Source: JAMLHH01 sp035515235 (lineage in GTDB: Bacteria; Bacteroidota; Bacteroidia; Chitinophagales; JADIYW01). Taken from it: a stretch of DNA of 64,000 nt. Below the pieces are notes generated by a model. It had not been told where the DNA came from and made no database searches. It saw only the letters and a program-made list of their open reading frames with translations. The stretch lies in NCBI GenBank assembly GCA_035515235.1, contig DATJBS010000014.1, positions 27,844 to 91,843 of the forward strand. The letters are read 5' to 3'. Numbering within the stretch: position 1 is the stretch's first letter; each line of letters begins with the position of its first letter. Of this stretch, positions 18,474 to 26,847 are shown in pieces. The position numbers and the translations under genes were made by a program.

Positions 18474-19958
18474 ATGTTTTTCGATATTCAACCAGAAGAC
18501 GAGTCTATCATCAAAGTAATTGGTGTAGGCGGTGGCGGTAACAATGCAGTTAATTTCATGTACAAACAAGGAATTGAAGGTGTTAATTTTATCGTTTGCA
18601 ATACAGACCAACAATCATTAGCTAGTAGTGAAGTACCTAATAAAATTCAATTAGGTCCATCATTAACAGGTGGTCGTGGAGCAGGTGCAAGACCTGAAGT
18701 AGGTAAAGAAGCTACTTTAGAATCTGAAGAAGAAATCAGAAAAGCATTAGGTCATAATACTCAAATGGTTTTTGTCACTGCCGGTATGGGTGGTGGAACA
18801 GGAACTGGTGGAGCTCCTATCGTAGCAAAAATCGCTAAAGATATGGGCATCTTAACTGTAGGTATTGTAACTGTTCCTTTTTCATTTGAAGGTAGAAGCA
18901 AAAAAGATAAAGCAGAATCAGGATTAGATGAACTAAGAGAAAACGTAGACTCATTAATTGTTATTTCTAATAATAAACTAAGAGAAATCTATGGCAATCT
19001 TTCATTAACTGCCGCTTTCTCTCATGCTGATAATATTTTAGCTACAGCTGCAAGAGGTATTTCTGAAATCATCACTAAGCCAGGTTTGGTCAATGTGGAT
19101 TTTGAAGATGTTAAAACAGTAATGATCAATAGTGGAAACGCTATCATGGGTATCGGTGTAGCTGAGGGCGAAGGCAGAGCTACAAAAGCTATCGACGCTG
19201 CATTAGCTTCTCCTTTATTAGACGAAACTGATATTTACGGGGCAAGAGGTATTTTACTATACATATCTTCTGGTTCTAAAGAAGTGACTATGGATGAAGT
19301 GTCTCAAATCACTGATTATGTTCAACAAGCTGCAAATAACGATACTGAAATTATTTGGGGTGTATGTCATGATGATTCTTTAGAAGACGAAGTATCTGTT
19401 ACTTTAATAGCTACAGGCTTACAAACCGAAACTGTACGTCCTACTGAAACTAAAGCTCCAGAAAAAGTAGTAGTTACTATTGACTCTGCAGCTCCAACAA
19501 CACAAAAGACAGCTGCTTACTCTCCTCAAAAAGAAGAAGTTTTGAAATTGGAGATCAAAAAAGAACAGCCTTCTTATGAAGTGGATTTTAAAGTAGAAGA
19601 GCCAAAAAACATCACTACTAACGAACCAACCTTTACAATCAGACATATAGAAAGTAAAGAAACAACACCAGCACCATCAGCACCTACTGCTAATGCTAGC
19701 AAAACAAATGACAGAGCTGATACTAACAAAGAGTTGCTTAAAAGAAGATTAGGCGGTAATAGATTCAACGATCCTAAATACATTCAGGAAATGGAAAGAA
19801 TTCCATCTTTTGAAAGAAAAAACAGGAAATTTGATAATATTCCTCATTCATCTCAATCACATCTTTCTAGATATACGATTGTAGATAATTATGAAAATGA
19901 GAACGGTAACACTTTAGAATTGAAAAAAAATTCTTTCTTGAGTGACAAGCCAGATTGA
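18474..19958 (+). CDS. ftsZ: Tubulin-like division GTPase FtsZ
   Basis: 494 residues. The GTPase core (1 to ~320) contains VGGGGNNAVN, MGGGTGTGGAP (tubulin signature) and the T7 loop NVDFEDVKT. A variable acidic/Thr-rich linker of ~100 residues follows, then a conserved tail segment (NRFNDPKYIQEMERIP) and an unusual further extension that ends NSFLSDKPD, similar to the tail of other Bacteroidota FtsZ proteins. FtsZ polymerises into the Z ring. It begins one base after ftsA and closes the dcw cluster. Confidence 0.97.
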   Translation: MFFDIQPEDESIIKVIGVGGGGNNAVNFMYKQGIEGVNFIVCNTDQQSLASSEVPNKIQLGPSLTGGRGAGARPEVGKEATLESEEEIRKALGHNTQMVFVTAGMGGGTGTGGAPIVAKIAKDMGILTVGIVTVPFSFEGRSKKDKAESGLDELRENVDSLIVISNNKLREIYGNLSLTAAFSHADNILATAARGISEIITKPGLVNVDFEDVKTVMINSGNAIMGIGVAEGEGRATKAIDAALASPLLDETDIYGARGILLYISSGSKEVTMDEVSQITDYVQQAANNDTEIIWGVCHDDSLEDEVSVTLIATGLQTETVRPTETKAPEKVVVTIDSAAPTTQKTAAYSPQKEEVLKLEIKKEQPSYEVDFKVEEPKNITTNEPTFTIRHIESKETTPAPSAPTANASKTNDRADTNKELLKRRLGGNRFNDPKYIQEMERIPSFERKNRKFDNIPHSSQSHLSRYTIVDNYENENGNTLELKKNSFLSDKPD

Positions 19959-20000
19959 TTTTTTCTGACATACTACAACAATTTGATTTACAAACATCGA

Positions 20001-20030
20001 AGGTTGCTGACATAACAGCAACCTTTTTTT
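20001..20030 (+). terminator. Rho-independent terminator of the dcw operon
   Basis: A 9-bp perfect stem AGGTTGCTG / CAGCAACCT (20001-20009, 20016-20024) with a 6-nt loop is followed by a run of seven T. It lies 43 bp after the ftsZ stop. Confidence 0.9.
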
Positions 20031-20057
20031 ATTTATACTCCTTAAGCTAGAATTTAA

Positions 20058-20090
20058 AACTTTTCCAGAGTTTGAAACTTTGGAAAAGTT
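20058..20090. repeat. 33-bp palindrome, copy 1
   Basis: AACTTTTCCAGAGTTT (20058-20073) pairs with AAACTTTGGAAAAGTT (20075-20090) with one mismatch and a 1-nt centre. A near-identical, perfectly paired copy lies at 22745-22777; the two bracket the esterase/RAYT segment. A decayed piece (TTTCCAGAGTTT, twice) lies near 21468-21493. Confidence 0.75.
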
Positions 20091-20126
20091 GAATTTAATC
20101 GAATGCCGTATTTAAAAACTTCTCTT

Positions 20127-21395
20127 TTAACGAGTGATGGATAATTTAGAAATACTTTGAGCTCCGTATTGATCTGTAATACTTAAAAAGTATAAACCAT
20201 TGGGTTCGTCTAGCTGAATATCTTGTGAGATATTTATACTTTTTTGTTCATAGACTAGTCTTCCACTCAAGGAGAAAATTTGAATTAAAGCATCTTTTGC
20301 TATTTCTTTTGAGAAAATTTGAAATTGACCATTATTGGGATTAGGGTAGATCTTCACCTCAGAAATTGTTGATTTTTTTATATTGGTAGGAATGTCATAT
20401 TGAGTAGTGTCATACTTACACTGAGAATCGTATAAAAAATCGATTGATTTCTCCAATACAAATTGAGGATCTAGATCATCTACGGGATGACCAACTCCTG
20501 AGACTTTATGTGCCACGACTCTTGTTCCATTACCTTCTAGATAAGGAACATATTTTGCCGATCCGAAGTATTTACCCAAATGACAAGCTACTATATAATA
20601 ACACCCTGCTCCGTATGGTACAGTAGGATCTTTATCATGATGCAAGGATAATACATCTACATCATTCTTGTCTCCTATCCAATTAACATCCGAAAAGGCA
20701 CCACTATCTAATATCAAATTTCTAACGGTATTCGTTGAGCCATATTGAAGATGCTTGGAAGTATTTCCTTCTAATCCACCAAGTTCATTGATTGCAAGAT
20801 TCCAAAGATTTTTCTTTTCATCTTCATCGTCTAAATACACGGAATGCATTACTCCAATAGCTCCTGCTGATGAACCATACAGCGTGATATTATTGGTATC
20901 AATATGATATGGATTGCCTTCTTCAGCAGCAAGATATTTAAGATGTCTTATTGCACCTTTAATATCGTGAATACTACGTACAATGGCTTTATTCCATTCT
21001 ACGACATTACCAAATTCTAAAATAGGTTCAAAGTCAACGGTAGATTTTTCTAATCGATATTGCACCGGAATAGCTACATATCCACGTCTCGAAAATTCAT
21101 TGCCCATGAATTGCATTGTGTTTTTATTCTTAGAACCTGCAACATAAGCGCCACCATGCATGAACAAAATCACAGGTCGCAATGCTATAGTGTCCAAATC
21201 AGGATCTGGCATATACACATCCATAAATAGATCTTGATATTTACCTATATTATTGATATTGGAACCGTATTGAACGTCTTTATAGATGACGATATCTTCA
21301 AAAATTTTTTCTTGATATCTACTGCTTTCGCATTGTGCTGAGATGGTGTGCTGGAATAAAATACTTAAAACAAATAGGAGTAAAATTCTTTTCAT
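20127..21395 (-). CDS. Secreted alpha/beta-hydrolase (carboxylesterase-like) with T9SS type A sorting domain
   Basis: 422 residues. A signal peptide (about 1-20, cut after ISA) precedes an esterase domain with the oxyanion motif H80-G-G82 and the nucleophile elbow G174-S-S176-A-G178; S176 is the likely nucleophile, and the SGVGHPVDD segment supplies the His. The last ~80 residues (VKIYPNPNNGQF ... GLYFLSI) are a type A sorting domain that directs export across the outer membrane by the type IX system. It resembles hormone-sensitive-lipase/BD-FAE-like acyl esterases; substrate unknown. It stands alone between the dcw terminator and the palindrome array. Confidence 0.85.
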   Translation of the reverse strand: MKRILLLFVLSILFQHTISAQCESSRYQEKIFEDIVIYKDVQYGSNINNIGKYQDLFMDVYMPDPDLDTIALRPVILFMHGGAYVAGSKNKNTMQFMGNEFSRRGYVAIPVQYRLEKSTVDFEPILEFGNVVEWNKAIVRSIHDIKGAIRHLKYLAAEEGNPYHIDTNNITLYGSSAGAIGVMHSVYLDDEDEKKNLWNLAINELGGLEGNTSKHLQYGSTNTVRNLILDSGAFSDVNWIGDKNDVDVLSLHHDKDPTVPYGAGCYYIVACHLGKYFGSAKYVPYLEGNGTRVVAHKVSGVGHPVDDLDPQFVLEKSIDFLYDSQCKYDTTQYDIPTNIKKSTISEVKIYPNPNNGQFQIFSKEIAKDALIQIFSLSGRLVYEQKSINISQDIQLDEPNGLYFLSITDQYGAQSISKLSITR

Positions 21396-21525
21396 AAAGC
21401 TTGCGTGTTATATAGCTTCTAATATATAGAATTTTTCATTTTTATCCATATTTAAAAATGACAAACATTTCCAGAGTTTAATTTCCAGAGTTTTTTCAAT
21501 TAATTTCTAGAATTTCTCCATTATA

Positions 21526-21776
21526 CCCACGGTTGAATTTCTTTTGATTATTGTTATACAACGGTTGAAACCGATAAATGAAAATATTCATTTATACCCA
21601 CGGTTAAAACCGTGGGCTGTAATCAACACCGATTTAATCATGTAAAATTAAATTGATTTTATGGAATATGGATTCATTTATACCCACGGTTAAAACCGTG
21701 GGCTAATATTTTAAAAATAAAATAAATGGTTTTTATGGAATATGGATTCATTTATACCCACGGTTAAAACCGTGGG
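21526..21776. repeat. Left array of REP-like 20-bp palindromes
   Basis: Three perfect copies of CCCACGGTTAAAACCGTGGG lie at 21597-21616, 21683-21702 and 21757-21776, spaced 86 and 74 bp, with degenerate copies at 21526 (half) and 21555-21573. The linkers are themselves repeated (ATGGAATATGGATTCATTTA before the last two copies). The last two copies carry CTAA after the palindrome, i.e. 5'-TTAG ahead of it on the minus strand, pointing toward the transposase gene; the first has CTGT. Confidence 0.9.
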
Positions 21777-21859
21777 CTAAAATTTTAAAAATAAAATAAT
21801 TGGTTTTTATGGAATAAAAAATCTTCTGTGTCTTATACAGACATGAAAAAAACAAATCA

Positions 21860-22294
21860 ATGGCACATTCATATCATAATATTCTAATCCATGCTATATG
21901 GGCAACAAAAGAAAGACAGTCTTTTATTCATGAAGATGTTGAAGCTAAAATTTACCATTATATGAAACAACAATTTTTAGAAATGGATTGTATCGTTCTA
22001 AATATCAATGGAATGCCTGATCATGTGCATTGTTTGTTTTTTCTAAATCCTGCAAAATCAATTAACGACGTAATCAAACATGTTAAAGGCAGTACATCTT
22101 ATTATATCAATCAACAAAATATGATTTCGCAAAGATTTGCATGGCAAACGGGCTGTGCAGCATATTCAGTCAGTCAATCATTAAAAGACAGAGTATTTTA
22201 TTATATCCAAAATCAAAAAGCCCATCATAAAAAAATCAATTATCAAGATGAAATGAATGAATTTATAGAATTACATGGATTGAATAATGATTGA
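21860..22294 (+). CDS. REP-associated tyrosine transposase (RAYT), Y1/HUH family
   Basis: 144 residues, the size of an IS200/IS605-like Y1 transposase. The HUH metal motif is H55-V-H57 in MPDHVHCLF; the catalytic Tyr is Y115 in YYIQNQ, with Q119 four residues on as the third metal ligand, as in IS608 TnpA. FAWQTGCAAYSVSQS and HHKK are also typical. Such enzymes cut and join single-stranded DNA at hairpins. Here both flanks hold inverted arrays of the same 20-bp palindrome, so this is a RAYT/REP locus rather than a simple insertion sequence. The first right-hand palindrome starts 11 bp after the stop. The gene is intact. Confidence 0.92.
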   Translation: MAHSYHNILIHAIWATKERQSFIHEDVEAKIYHYMKQQFLEMDCIVLNINGMPDHVHCLFFLNPAKSINDVIKHVKGSTSYYINQQNMISQRFAWQTGCAAYSVSQSLKDRVFYYIQNQKAHHKKINYQDEMNEFIELHGLNND

Positions 22295-22305
22295 TTACAT
22301 TTTAG

Positions 22306-22681
22306 CCCACGGTTTTAACCGTGGGAAATGGAAAATGGAGTTTCAATCATAGAAAATTGGAATTCGGTTTTATCGCAATAAATCGGATAATATCGATTGA
22401 TATTTAGCCCACGGTTTTAACCGTGGGAAATGGAAAATGGAGTTACAATCATAGAAAATTGGAATTCGGTTTTATCGCAATAAAACGGATAATAATGATT
22501 GATTACATTTTAGCCCACGGTTTTAACCGTGGGAAATGGAAAATGGAGTTACAATCATAGAAAATTGGAATTCGGTTTTATCGCAATAAATCGGATAATA
22601 TCGATTGATATTTAGCCCACGGTTTTAACCGTGGGGAATGGATATTATAAATTAATTTTTATCCAAGGTTCCAACCGTGGG
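22306..22681. repeat. Right array of REP-like palindromes, opposite orientation
   Basis: Four perfect copies of CCCACGGTTTTAACCGTGGG (the reverse complement of the left-hand palindrome) lie at 22306-22325, 22408-22427, 22514-22533 and 22616-22635, plus a decayed one at 22662-22681. Every intact copy is preceded by TTAG. Spacings are 102, 106 and 102 bp; the linkers alternate between two forms, so the real tandem unit is 208 bp. Confidence 0.92.
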
Positions 22682-22744
22682 TGGAATCCATCCATTTTTT
22701 GATCACGATTAAAATCATAGTAAAATTTCTATTTTTCCAAATAG

Positions 22745-22777
22745 AACTTTTCCAAAGTTTAAAACTTTGGAAAAGTT
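22745..22777. repeat. 33-bp palindrome, copy 2 (perfect)
   Basis: AACTTTTCCAAAGTTT (22745-22760) and AAACTTTGGAAAAGTT (22762-22777) form a perfect 16-bp stem with a single A at the centre. It is the partner of 20058-20090. Confidence 0.8.
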
Positions 22778-22807
22778 AGATGTAGAATTAAAATCGAAAT
22801 ATAACGC

Positions 22808-22875
22808 GCGGCAGGGATAGAGGCTATAGCTCCGAAATGAAATGGAGGACTACATGCCGAAAGCCCGTCAGCCGC
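22808..22875. ncRNA. Candidate structured RNA element
   Basis: A GC-rich island in AT-rich DNA. On the plus strand nested pairs can be traced: GCGGC 22808-22812 with GCCGC 22871-22875; GGG 22814-22816 with CCC 22864-22866; GGC 22822-22824 with GCC 22856-22858; TATAG 22825-22829 with CTACA 22850-22854 (one mismatch); CTCC 22830-22833 with GGAG 22844-22847, closing a 10-nt loop. The strand is uncertain, since the structure also forms on the minus strand, just past the acnB terminator. No promoter was seen and no known RNA family could be assigned. Confidence 0.4.
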
Positions 22876-22876
22876 C

Positions 22877-22913
22877 AAAAAAATAAAAAAGGCTGCCCAA
22901 ATGGACAACCTTT
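22877..22913 (-). terminator. Terminator of acnB
   Basis: Read on the minus strand, AAAGGTTGTCC (22913-22903) pairs with GGGCAGCCTTT (22898-22888) through 11 pairs including two G-T, with an ATTT loop, followed by a T-rich run to 22877. It lies 30 bp past the acnB stop. Confidence 0.85.
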
Positions 22914-22942
22914 AAAATATGATCTCGAATAATGTTTCGAAA

Positions 22943-25720
22943 TTATCTCACTAGCAATTTGTGAGGAGGTGTAAATTGTGTCAAAACAATACCTTTCACT
23001 GCTGCTTTATATTCTTCGATATTTGGAGTTCTACCTAAAATAGTAGAAAGCACAACTACTGGTGTAGAAGAAAGTAAAGATTCACCTTTTTTCTCAGTGG
23101 AGTCTTTCACAACTCTACCTTGGAATAAACGTGTAGATGTAGCCATCACAGTATCTCCTGGCTCAGCTTTCTCTTGGTTACCCATACATAAGTTGCAACC
23201 TGGACGCTCAAGGTATAGCATGTTTTCGTATTTAGTACGAGCTACTGCTTTAGGATCATTATCATCAAACTCGAAACCTGAATATCTCACTAAAACTTCC
23301 CAATCTCCTTCTGCTTTCAACTCATCTACAATATTATAAGTCGGAGGTGCAACTACTAAAGGTGCCTTGAACTCTACTTTACCATATTGCTCTTCGATGT
23401 TTTTCAGCATTTGAGCAAGTATTTTCATGTCGCCTTTGTGAACCATACATGATCCCACAAAACCTAAATCTACTTTTTTGTCTCCACCATAATAAGAAAG
23501 CGGTCTGATGACATCGTGCGTATATCTCTTAGAAACATCCGCATTGTTTACATCTGGGTCAGCAATCATTGGTTCTTCGATCAAGTCTAAATCAATCACC
23601 ACATCAGCAAAATAATTAGCATTTGCATCTGGTTTTAAAGCTGGTTTTTTTCCTGATTGAATTTCTGCAATTCTGTCATTAGCTATTTTAATCAAACCTT
23701 TTAGAACTTCCAATTTATTGTCCATTCCTTTGTCGATCATGATCTGGATTCTGCTTTTTGCAATCTCTAATGATTCGATTAAAGTAGTATCTTCAGAGAT
23801 ACAGATAGAAGCTTTTGCTTTCATCTCCGCCGTCCAGTCAGTAAATGTAAATGCTTGGTCAGCAGTCAATGTACCAATATGAACCTCGATGATTCTACCT
23901 TGGAATACGTTATCTCCGCCAAACTGTTGTAACATTTGCTGTTGTGTAGCATGAACCACATCACGGAAGTCCATGTATGGTTTCATAGTCCCTTTGAAGG
24001 TAACTTTTACTGATTGAGGAATCGGCATGGTAGCTTCTCCAGTCGCTAATGCAAGTGCAACAGTTCCTGAATCTGCACCAAAAGCAACACCTTTGGACAT
24101 TCTAGTATGAGAGTCTCCTCCGATAATAATCGCCCAATCGTCCACTGTAATGTCATTCAAAACTTTGTGAATCACGTCAGTCATTGCAGGATATTCTCCT
24201 TTAGGATCACGTGCAGTAATCAATCCGAAGTCATTCATGAACTTCATCAATCTTGGGATATTCGCTTTAGACTTATTGTCCCAAACTGAAGCTGTGTGAC
24301 AACCTGATTGGTAAGCACCATCTACAATTGGAGAAATAATCGTAGCTGCCATCATCTCTAATTCTTGAGAAGTCATCAATCCTGTAGTGTCTTGCGAACC
24401 TACGATATTAACCTCCACACGAACATCAGAACCAGCATGTAATACTTTTCCTGGTGTAGTACCTACGGCATTCTTATTAAATATTTTTTCTACTGCTGTC
24501 AATCCTTGTCCTTCAATAGTGACTTCTTTTGATGGAGCATATACTAGAGGAATATCGATTCCTAATACTTTACAAGCGAAAGTTTGAAGTTTTTTACCAA
24601 AAACAACTGCGTAAGAACCGCCAGCTTTAATGAACTCAGCTTTTTGAGGTGTAAAGGCATCAGAGATATCTTTTACTACTTTATCACCATTATAAAGTTT
24701 TCTTTCTTTTGTATTGACTGTCAAAACAGTTCCTGTAGCAACAGAGTAAACTTCTTCTAGAACAGGATCACCATTTTCATCTCTAACAGTTTCACCTTGT
24801 GCGTCTAATTTTTTTACCCAGTTTTGAAGGTCAATTCCAATACCACCTGTCACTCCGACTGTCGTCAAGAAAATTGGAGAAATACCGTTAGTACCAGCAA
24901 TAATTGGAGCGATATTGATAAATGGAACATAAGGGCTAGATTTTTTACCTGTCCATAATGCTACGTTATTCACTCCTGACATTCTAGATGAACCAACACC
25001 CATCGTACCTTTCTCAGCAATCATCATCACTCTTTTGTCAGGATGTGCTTGTTGTAGAGCAAGAAGTTCATTTTGTTGTTCTTTGTTGTGTTCAAATATA
25101 CACTGACCGTGCAACTCTCTGTCAGATCTAGAGTGAGCATCTCCACCTGGAGAAAGTAAGTCTGTAGAAATATCTCCTATACCAGCTATAAAAGTGACGA
25201 TTTCAATTTCTTCTTCTATTTCTGGAAGCTTAGTGAAAAATTCTGCTTGAGCATAGCTTTCTATAATTTCTTTTGCGATTGGGTTTCCTGCTTTAAACGC
25301 AGCTTCCAAACGATCAGTATCTGCTTCATATAGGAAAACTTGCGTTTTTAAAACTTCAGCTGCTTGTTGAGCAATTGCAACATCATTTCCTAAAGCTAAA
25401 TCCAATAATACTTCTACTGAAGGTCCACCTTTCATATGAGACAACTGCTCAAAAGCAAATGCAGGTGTAATTTCTGCAACTACAGATTCGCCTAAAATGA
25501 TTTCTTTTAAAAACTTAGCTTTTACAGTCGCTGCACTAGTAGTACCTGGTAAAACATTATAAATAAAGAAGTTTAAAGATTCTGTTCTGTGCTCATTGTT
25601 CACATCTTTGATTTGTGCAATGATGGCACTTAGCAATTCATCACCGTCAATAGGTTTTGGATGAAGCCCTTGAGCTTTTCGTTCTTCGATTTCTTTTAGA
25701 TAATCGTTGTAAATATTCAT
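22943..25720 (-). CDS. acnB: Bifunctional aconitate hydratase B / 2-methylisocitrate dehydratase
   Basis: 925 residues, slightly longer than E. coli AcnB (~865). The N-terminal HEAT-like and swivel domains come first, as in AcnB and unlike AcnA; catalytic segments SRMSGVNNVALWTGK, HTASVWDN, GGDSHTRMSKGV follow. The 4Fe-4S cysteines are in VGSCMVHKGD (about 756) and PGCNLCMGN (about 843-846). It isomerises citrate to isocitrate in the TCA cycle. The gene is monocistronic, with a terminator at 22877-22913 and a TATCTTCG -7-like box at 25850-25857. Confidence 0.96.
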   Translation of the reverse strand: MNIYNDYLKEIEERKAQGLHPKPIDGDELLSAIIAQIKDVNNEHRTESLNFFIYNVLPGTTSAATVKAKFLKEIILGESVVAEITPAFAFEQLSHMKGGPSVEVLLDLALGNDVAIAQQAAEVLKTQVFLYEADTDRLEAAFKAGNPIAKEIIESYAQAEFFTKLPEIEEEIEIVTFIAGIGDISTDLLSPGGDAHSRSDRELHGQCIFEHNKEQQNELLALQQAHPDKRVMMIAEKGTMGVGSSRMSGVNNVALWTGKKSSPYVPFINIAPIIAGTNGISPIFLTTVGVTGGIGIDLQNWVKKLDAQGETVRDENGDPVLEEVYSVATGTVLTVNTKERKLYNGDKVVKDISDAFTPQKAEFIKAGGSYAVVFGKKLQTFACKVLGIDIPLVYAPSKEVTIEGQGLTAVEKIFNKNAVGTTPGKVLHAGSDVRVEVNIVGSQDTTGLMTSQELEMMAATIISPIVDGAYQSGCHTASVWDNKSKANIPRLMKFMNDFGLITARDPKGEYPAMTDVIHKVLNDITVDDWAIIIGGDSHTRMSKGVAFGADSGTVALALATGEATMPIPQSVKVTFKGTMKPYMDFRDVVHATQQQMLQQFGGDNVFQGRIIEVHIGTLTADQAFTFTDWTAEMKAKASICISEDTTLIESLEIAKSRIQIMIDKGMDNKLEVLKGLIKIANDRIAEIQSGKKPALKPDANANYFADVVIDLDLIEEPMIADPDVNNADVSKRYTHDVIRPLSYYGGDKKVDLGFVGSCMVHKGDMKILAQMLKNIEEQYGKVEFKAPLVVAPPTYNIVDELKAEGDWEVLVRYSGFEFDDNDPKAVARTKYENMLYLERPGCNLCMGNQEKAEPGDTVMATSTRLFQGRVVKDSTEKKGESLLSSTPVVVLSTILGRTPNIEEYKAAVKGIVLTQFTPPHKLLVR

Positions 25721-26033
25721 ATAGTAAGCCTTTTTATGTTTTATTAGTTTTATGCTGGTATATAATAAATTCTCTTCAATTTGATGTTTGACAATAATTA
25801 TATCAGAATCTATATAATCTAGGGTCTAAAAATCAATGTTTACAAGGCGCGAAGATACATATTTGATGTTAAAAAAGGGATTTTTCAACTTCATTATTTC
25901 GTTATGAAAATAGGTATTATAGAAAAAGTAAGAAAAATTGAATTTTAGTTTATCGCTAAAAACAATAGAGTTTGAAATTTTAAAATCAGTCAAAAATTAT
26001 AAGAAATATCCGATTATATAGCATGTAGCATAT
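25721..26033. other. 313-bp intergenic gap between acnB and the small secreted protein
   Basis: Contains the acnB leader (about 130 nt) and its TATCTTCG box; the remainder (25870-26033) is AT-rich with no ORF, hairpin or repeat that I could support. Confidence 0.5.
25850..25857 (-). promoter_or_regulatory. Candidate -7 box of acnB
   Basis: TATCTTCG on the minus strand fits the Bacteroidota TAnnTTTG element with one change (TTCG). No well-spaced TTG was found upstream. It implies a leader of about 130 nt. Confidence 0.4.
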
Positions 26034-26243
26034 TTATTCTAATCTACAAAAAGTACGGCCTTTACTTCTTGCTTCAGTGAGACTTACAGCTATAACATCT
26101 TTTGAACAACTATTCAAGCCTCTGCATTTAGAACTGTAATGATATTTGATAGATTGAGGTCCTGTGCAGATGTATACTCTGTCTGATTGGCTATTTGCCG
26201 AAGTCATGAATAAAATGGAAAGTATCCATACTAAGTATCTCAT
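26034..26243 (-). CDS. Small secreted Cys-rich protein of unknown function
   Basis: 69 residues: a signal peptide (MRYLVWILSILFMTSANS) and a mature part of about 50 residues with Cys in VYICTG, SKCRGLNSC, and RTFCRLE. The YHYSSKCRGLNSC pattern, Ser-rich and ending in a GRTxCR motif, is a recurrent type in Bacteroidota small exported proteins, but no function is known to me. Four Cys could make disulfides or bind metal. It is transcribed alone, toward acnB. Confidence 0.7.
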   Translation of the reverse strand: MRYLVWILSILFMTSANSQSDRVYICTGPQSIKYHYSSKCRGLNSCSKDVIAVSLTEARSKGRTFCRLE

Positions 26244-26360
26244 ATTTCAAATATTGTAGAAAGCGATGAGTGATTTGTGCATATTTCTGAAGTTTTTACA
26301 TTAAAAAGTACACTTAAAAAATGATTAATCGCTATTTAATTAAAAAAACACAAAAGACAT

Positions 26361-26390
26361 TTTGAAAATTTAAAGAATAGTGTACTTTTG
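26361..26390 (+). promoter_or_regulatory. Promoter of the tRNA gene
   Basis: TTTG at 26361-26364, an 18-bp spacer and TACTTTTG at 26383-26390, a full match to the Bacteroidota -33/-7 (TTTG ... TAnnTTTG) promoter. The tRNA begins 25 bp downstream. Confidence 0.75.
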
Positions 26391-26414
26391 CATTCTAATT
26401 CGGCGACTATGTCA

Positions 26415-26488
26415 GGTCCTATAGCTCAGCTGGTTAGAGCACCTGACTCATAATCAGGTGGTCCCCGGTTCGAGTCCGGGTGGGACCA
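26415..26488 (+). tRNA. tRNA with CAT anticodon (Met elongator or Ile2)
   Basis: 74 nt with a 7-bp acceptor stem (GGTCCTA/TGGGACC), a D arm, an anticodon arm CCTGA-CTCATAA-TCAGG with CAT at 26449-26451, a variable loop and a T arm closed around GGTTCGAGTCC. CCA is not encoded. CAT occurs in elongator Met, initiator fMet and lysidine-modified Ile tRNAs. The A-U-type rather than C·A mismatched first pair argues against initiator; Met versus Ile2 cannot be settled by eye. Confidence 0.95.
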
Positions 26489-26498
26489 CATCAAAATC

Positions 26499-26529
26499 AA
26501 GCACTTACAGAAATGTAGGTGCTTTTTTT
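26499..26529 (+). terminator. Terminator after the tRNA
   Basis: AAGCACTTACA (26499-26509) pairs with TGTAGGTGCTT (26514-26524) with one T-G pair, GAAA loop, followed by T's to 26529. Confidence 0.9.
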
Positions 26530-26559
26530 ATTTAAGAAAAAGCCTCTTGTCCATAATGT

Positions 26560-26847
26560 TTAGAGTTTATTTTTCAAATCCTGCCTTCCAACAATTGCCA
26601 TAATTTCAACGACGTTGTCAATTATCTTATAGTAAATACTGTCAGAGCCACACACACATCTACGATAACCTTCTTTTATGAAATCTACCGATTCGAATGA
26701 ATAAGGACTTTGCGCTATAATGTGAAAATATTCAAAGAAAGAATCGAAATACTTATCTGCTAGTGTCATTCCGAATTTTTTGACTCCGTAACGGTGAATA
26801 CGTATCAAATCGTCTTTAGCAACAACACTAAGTTTGTATTTAGTCAT
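26560..26847 (-). CDS. parE: ParE/RelE-type toxin
   Basis: 95 residues with the ParE pattern: an N-terminal YKLSVVAKDDLIRIHRYG helix-strand unit, an FGMTLADKYFDSF helix, a basic GYRRCVCGSDSIYYKI core strand pair, and a VVEIMAIVGRQD C-terminus. ParE toxins poison DNA gyrase; some relatives cut mRNA, so the target is inferred. The start overlaps the antitoxin stop by 8 bp, the classic coupled order with antitoxin first. Confidence 0.9.
   Translation of the reverse strand: MTKYKLSVVAKDDLIRIHRYGVKKFGMTLADKYFDSFFEYFHIIAQSPYSFESVDFIKEGYRRCVCGSDSIYYKIIDNVVEIMAIVGRQDLKNKL

Noticed and set aside
21597..22635. CRISPR array from evenly spaced 20-bp repeats
   Set aside because: The repeats are palindromic, in two orientations around a transposase, with 54-86 bp linkers that are themselves repeated instead of unique spacers; there are no cas genes.
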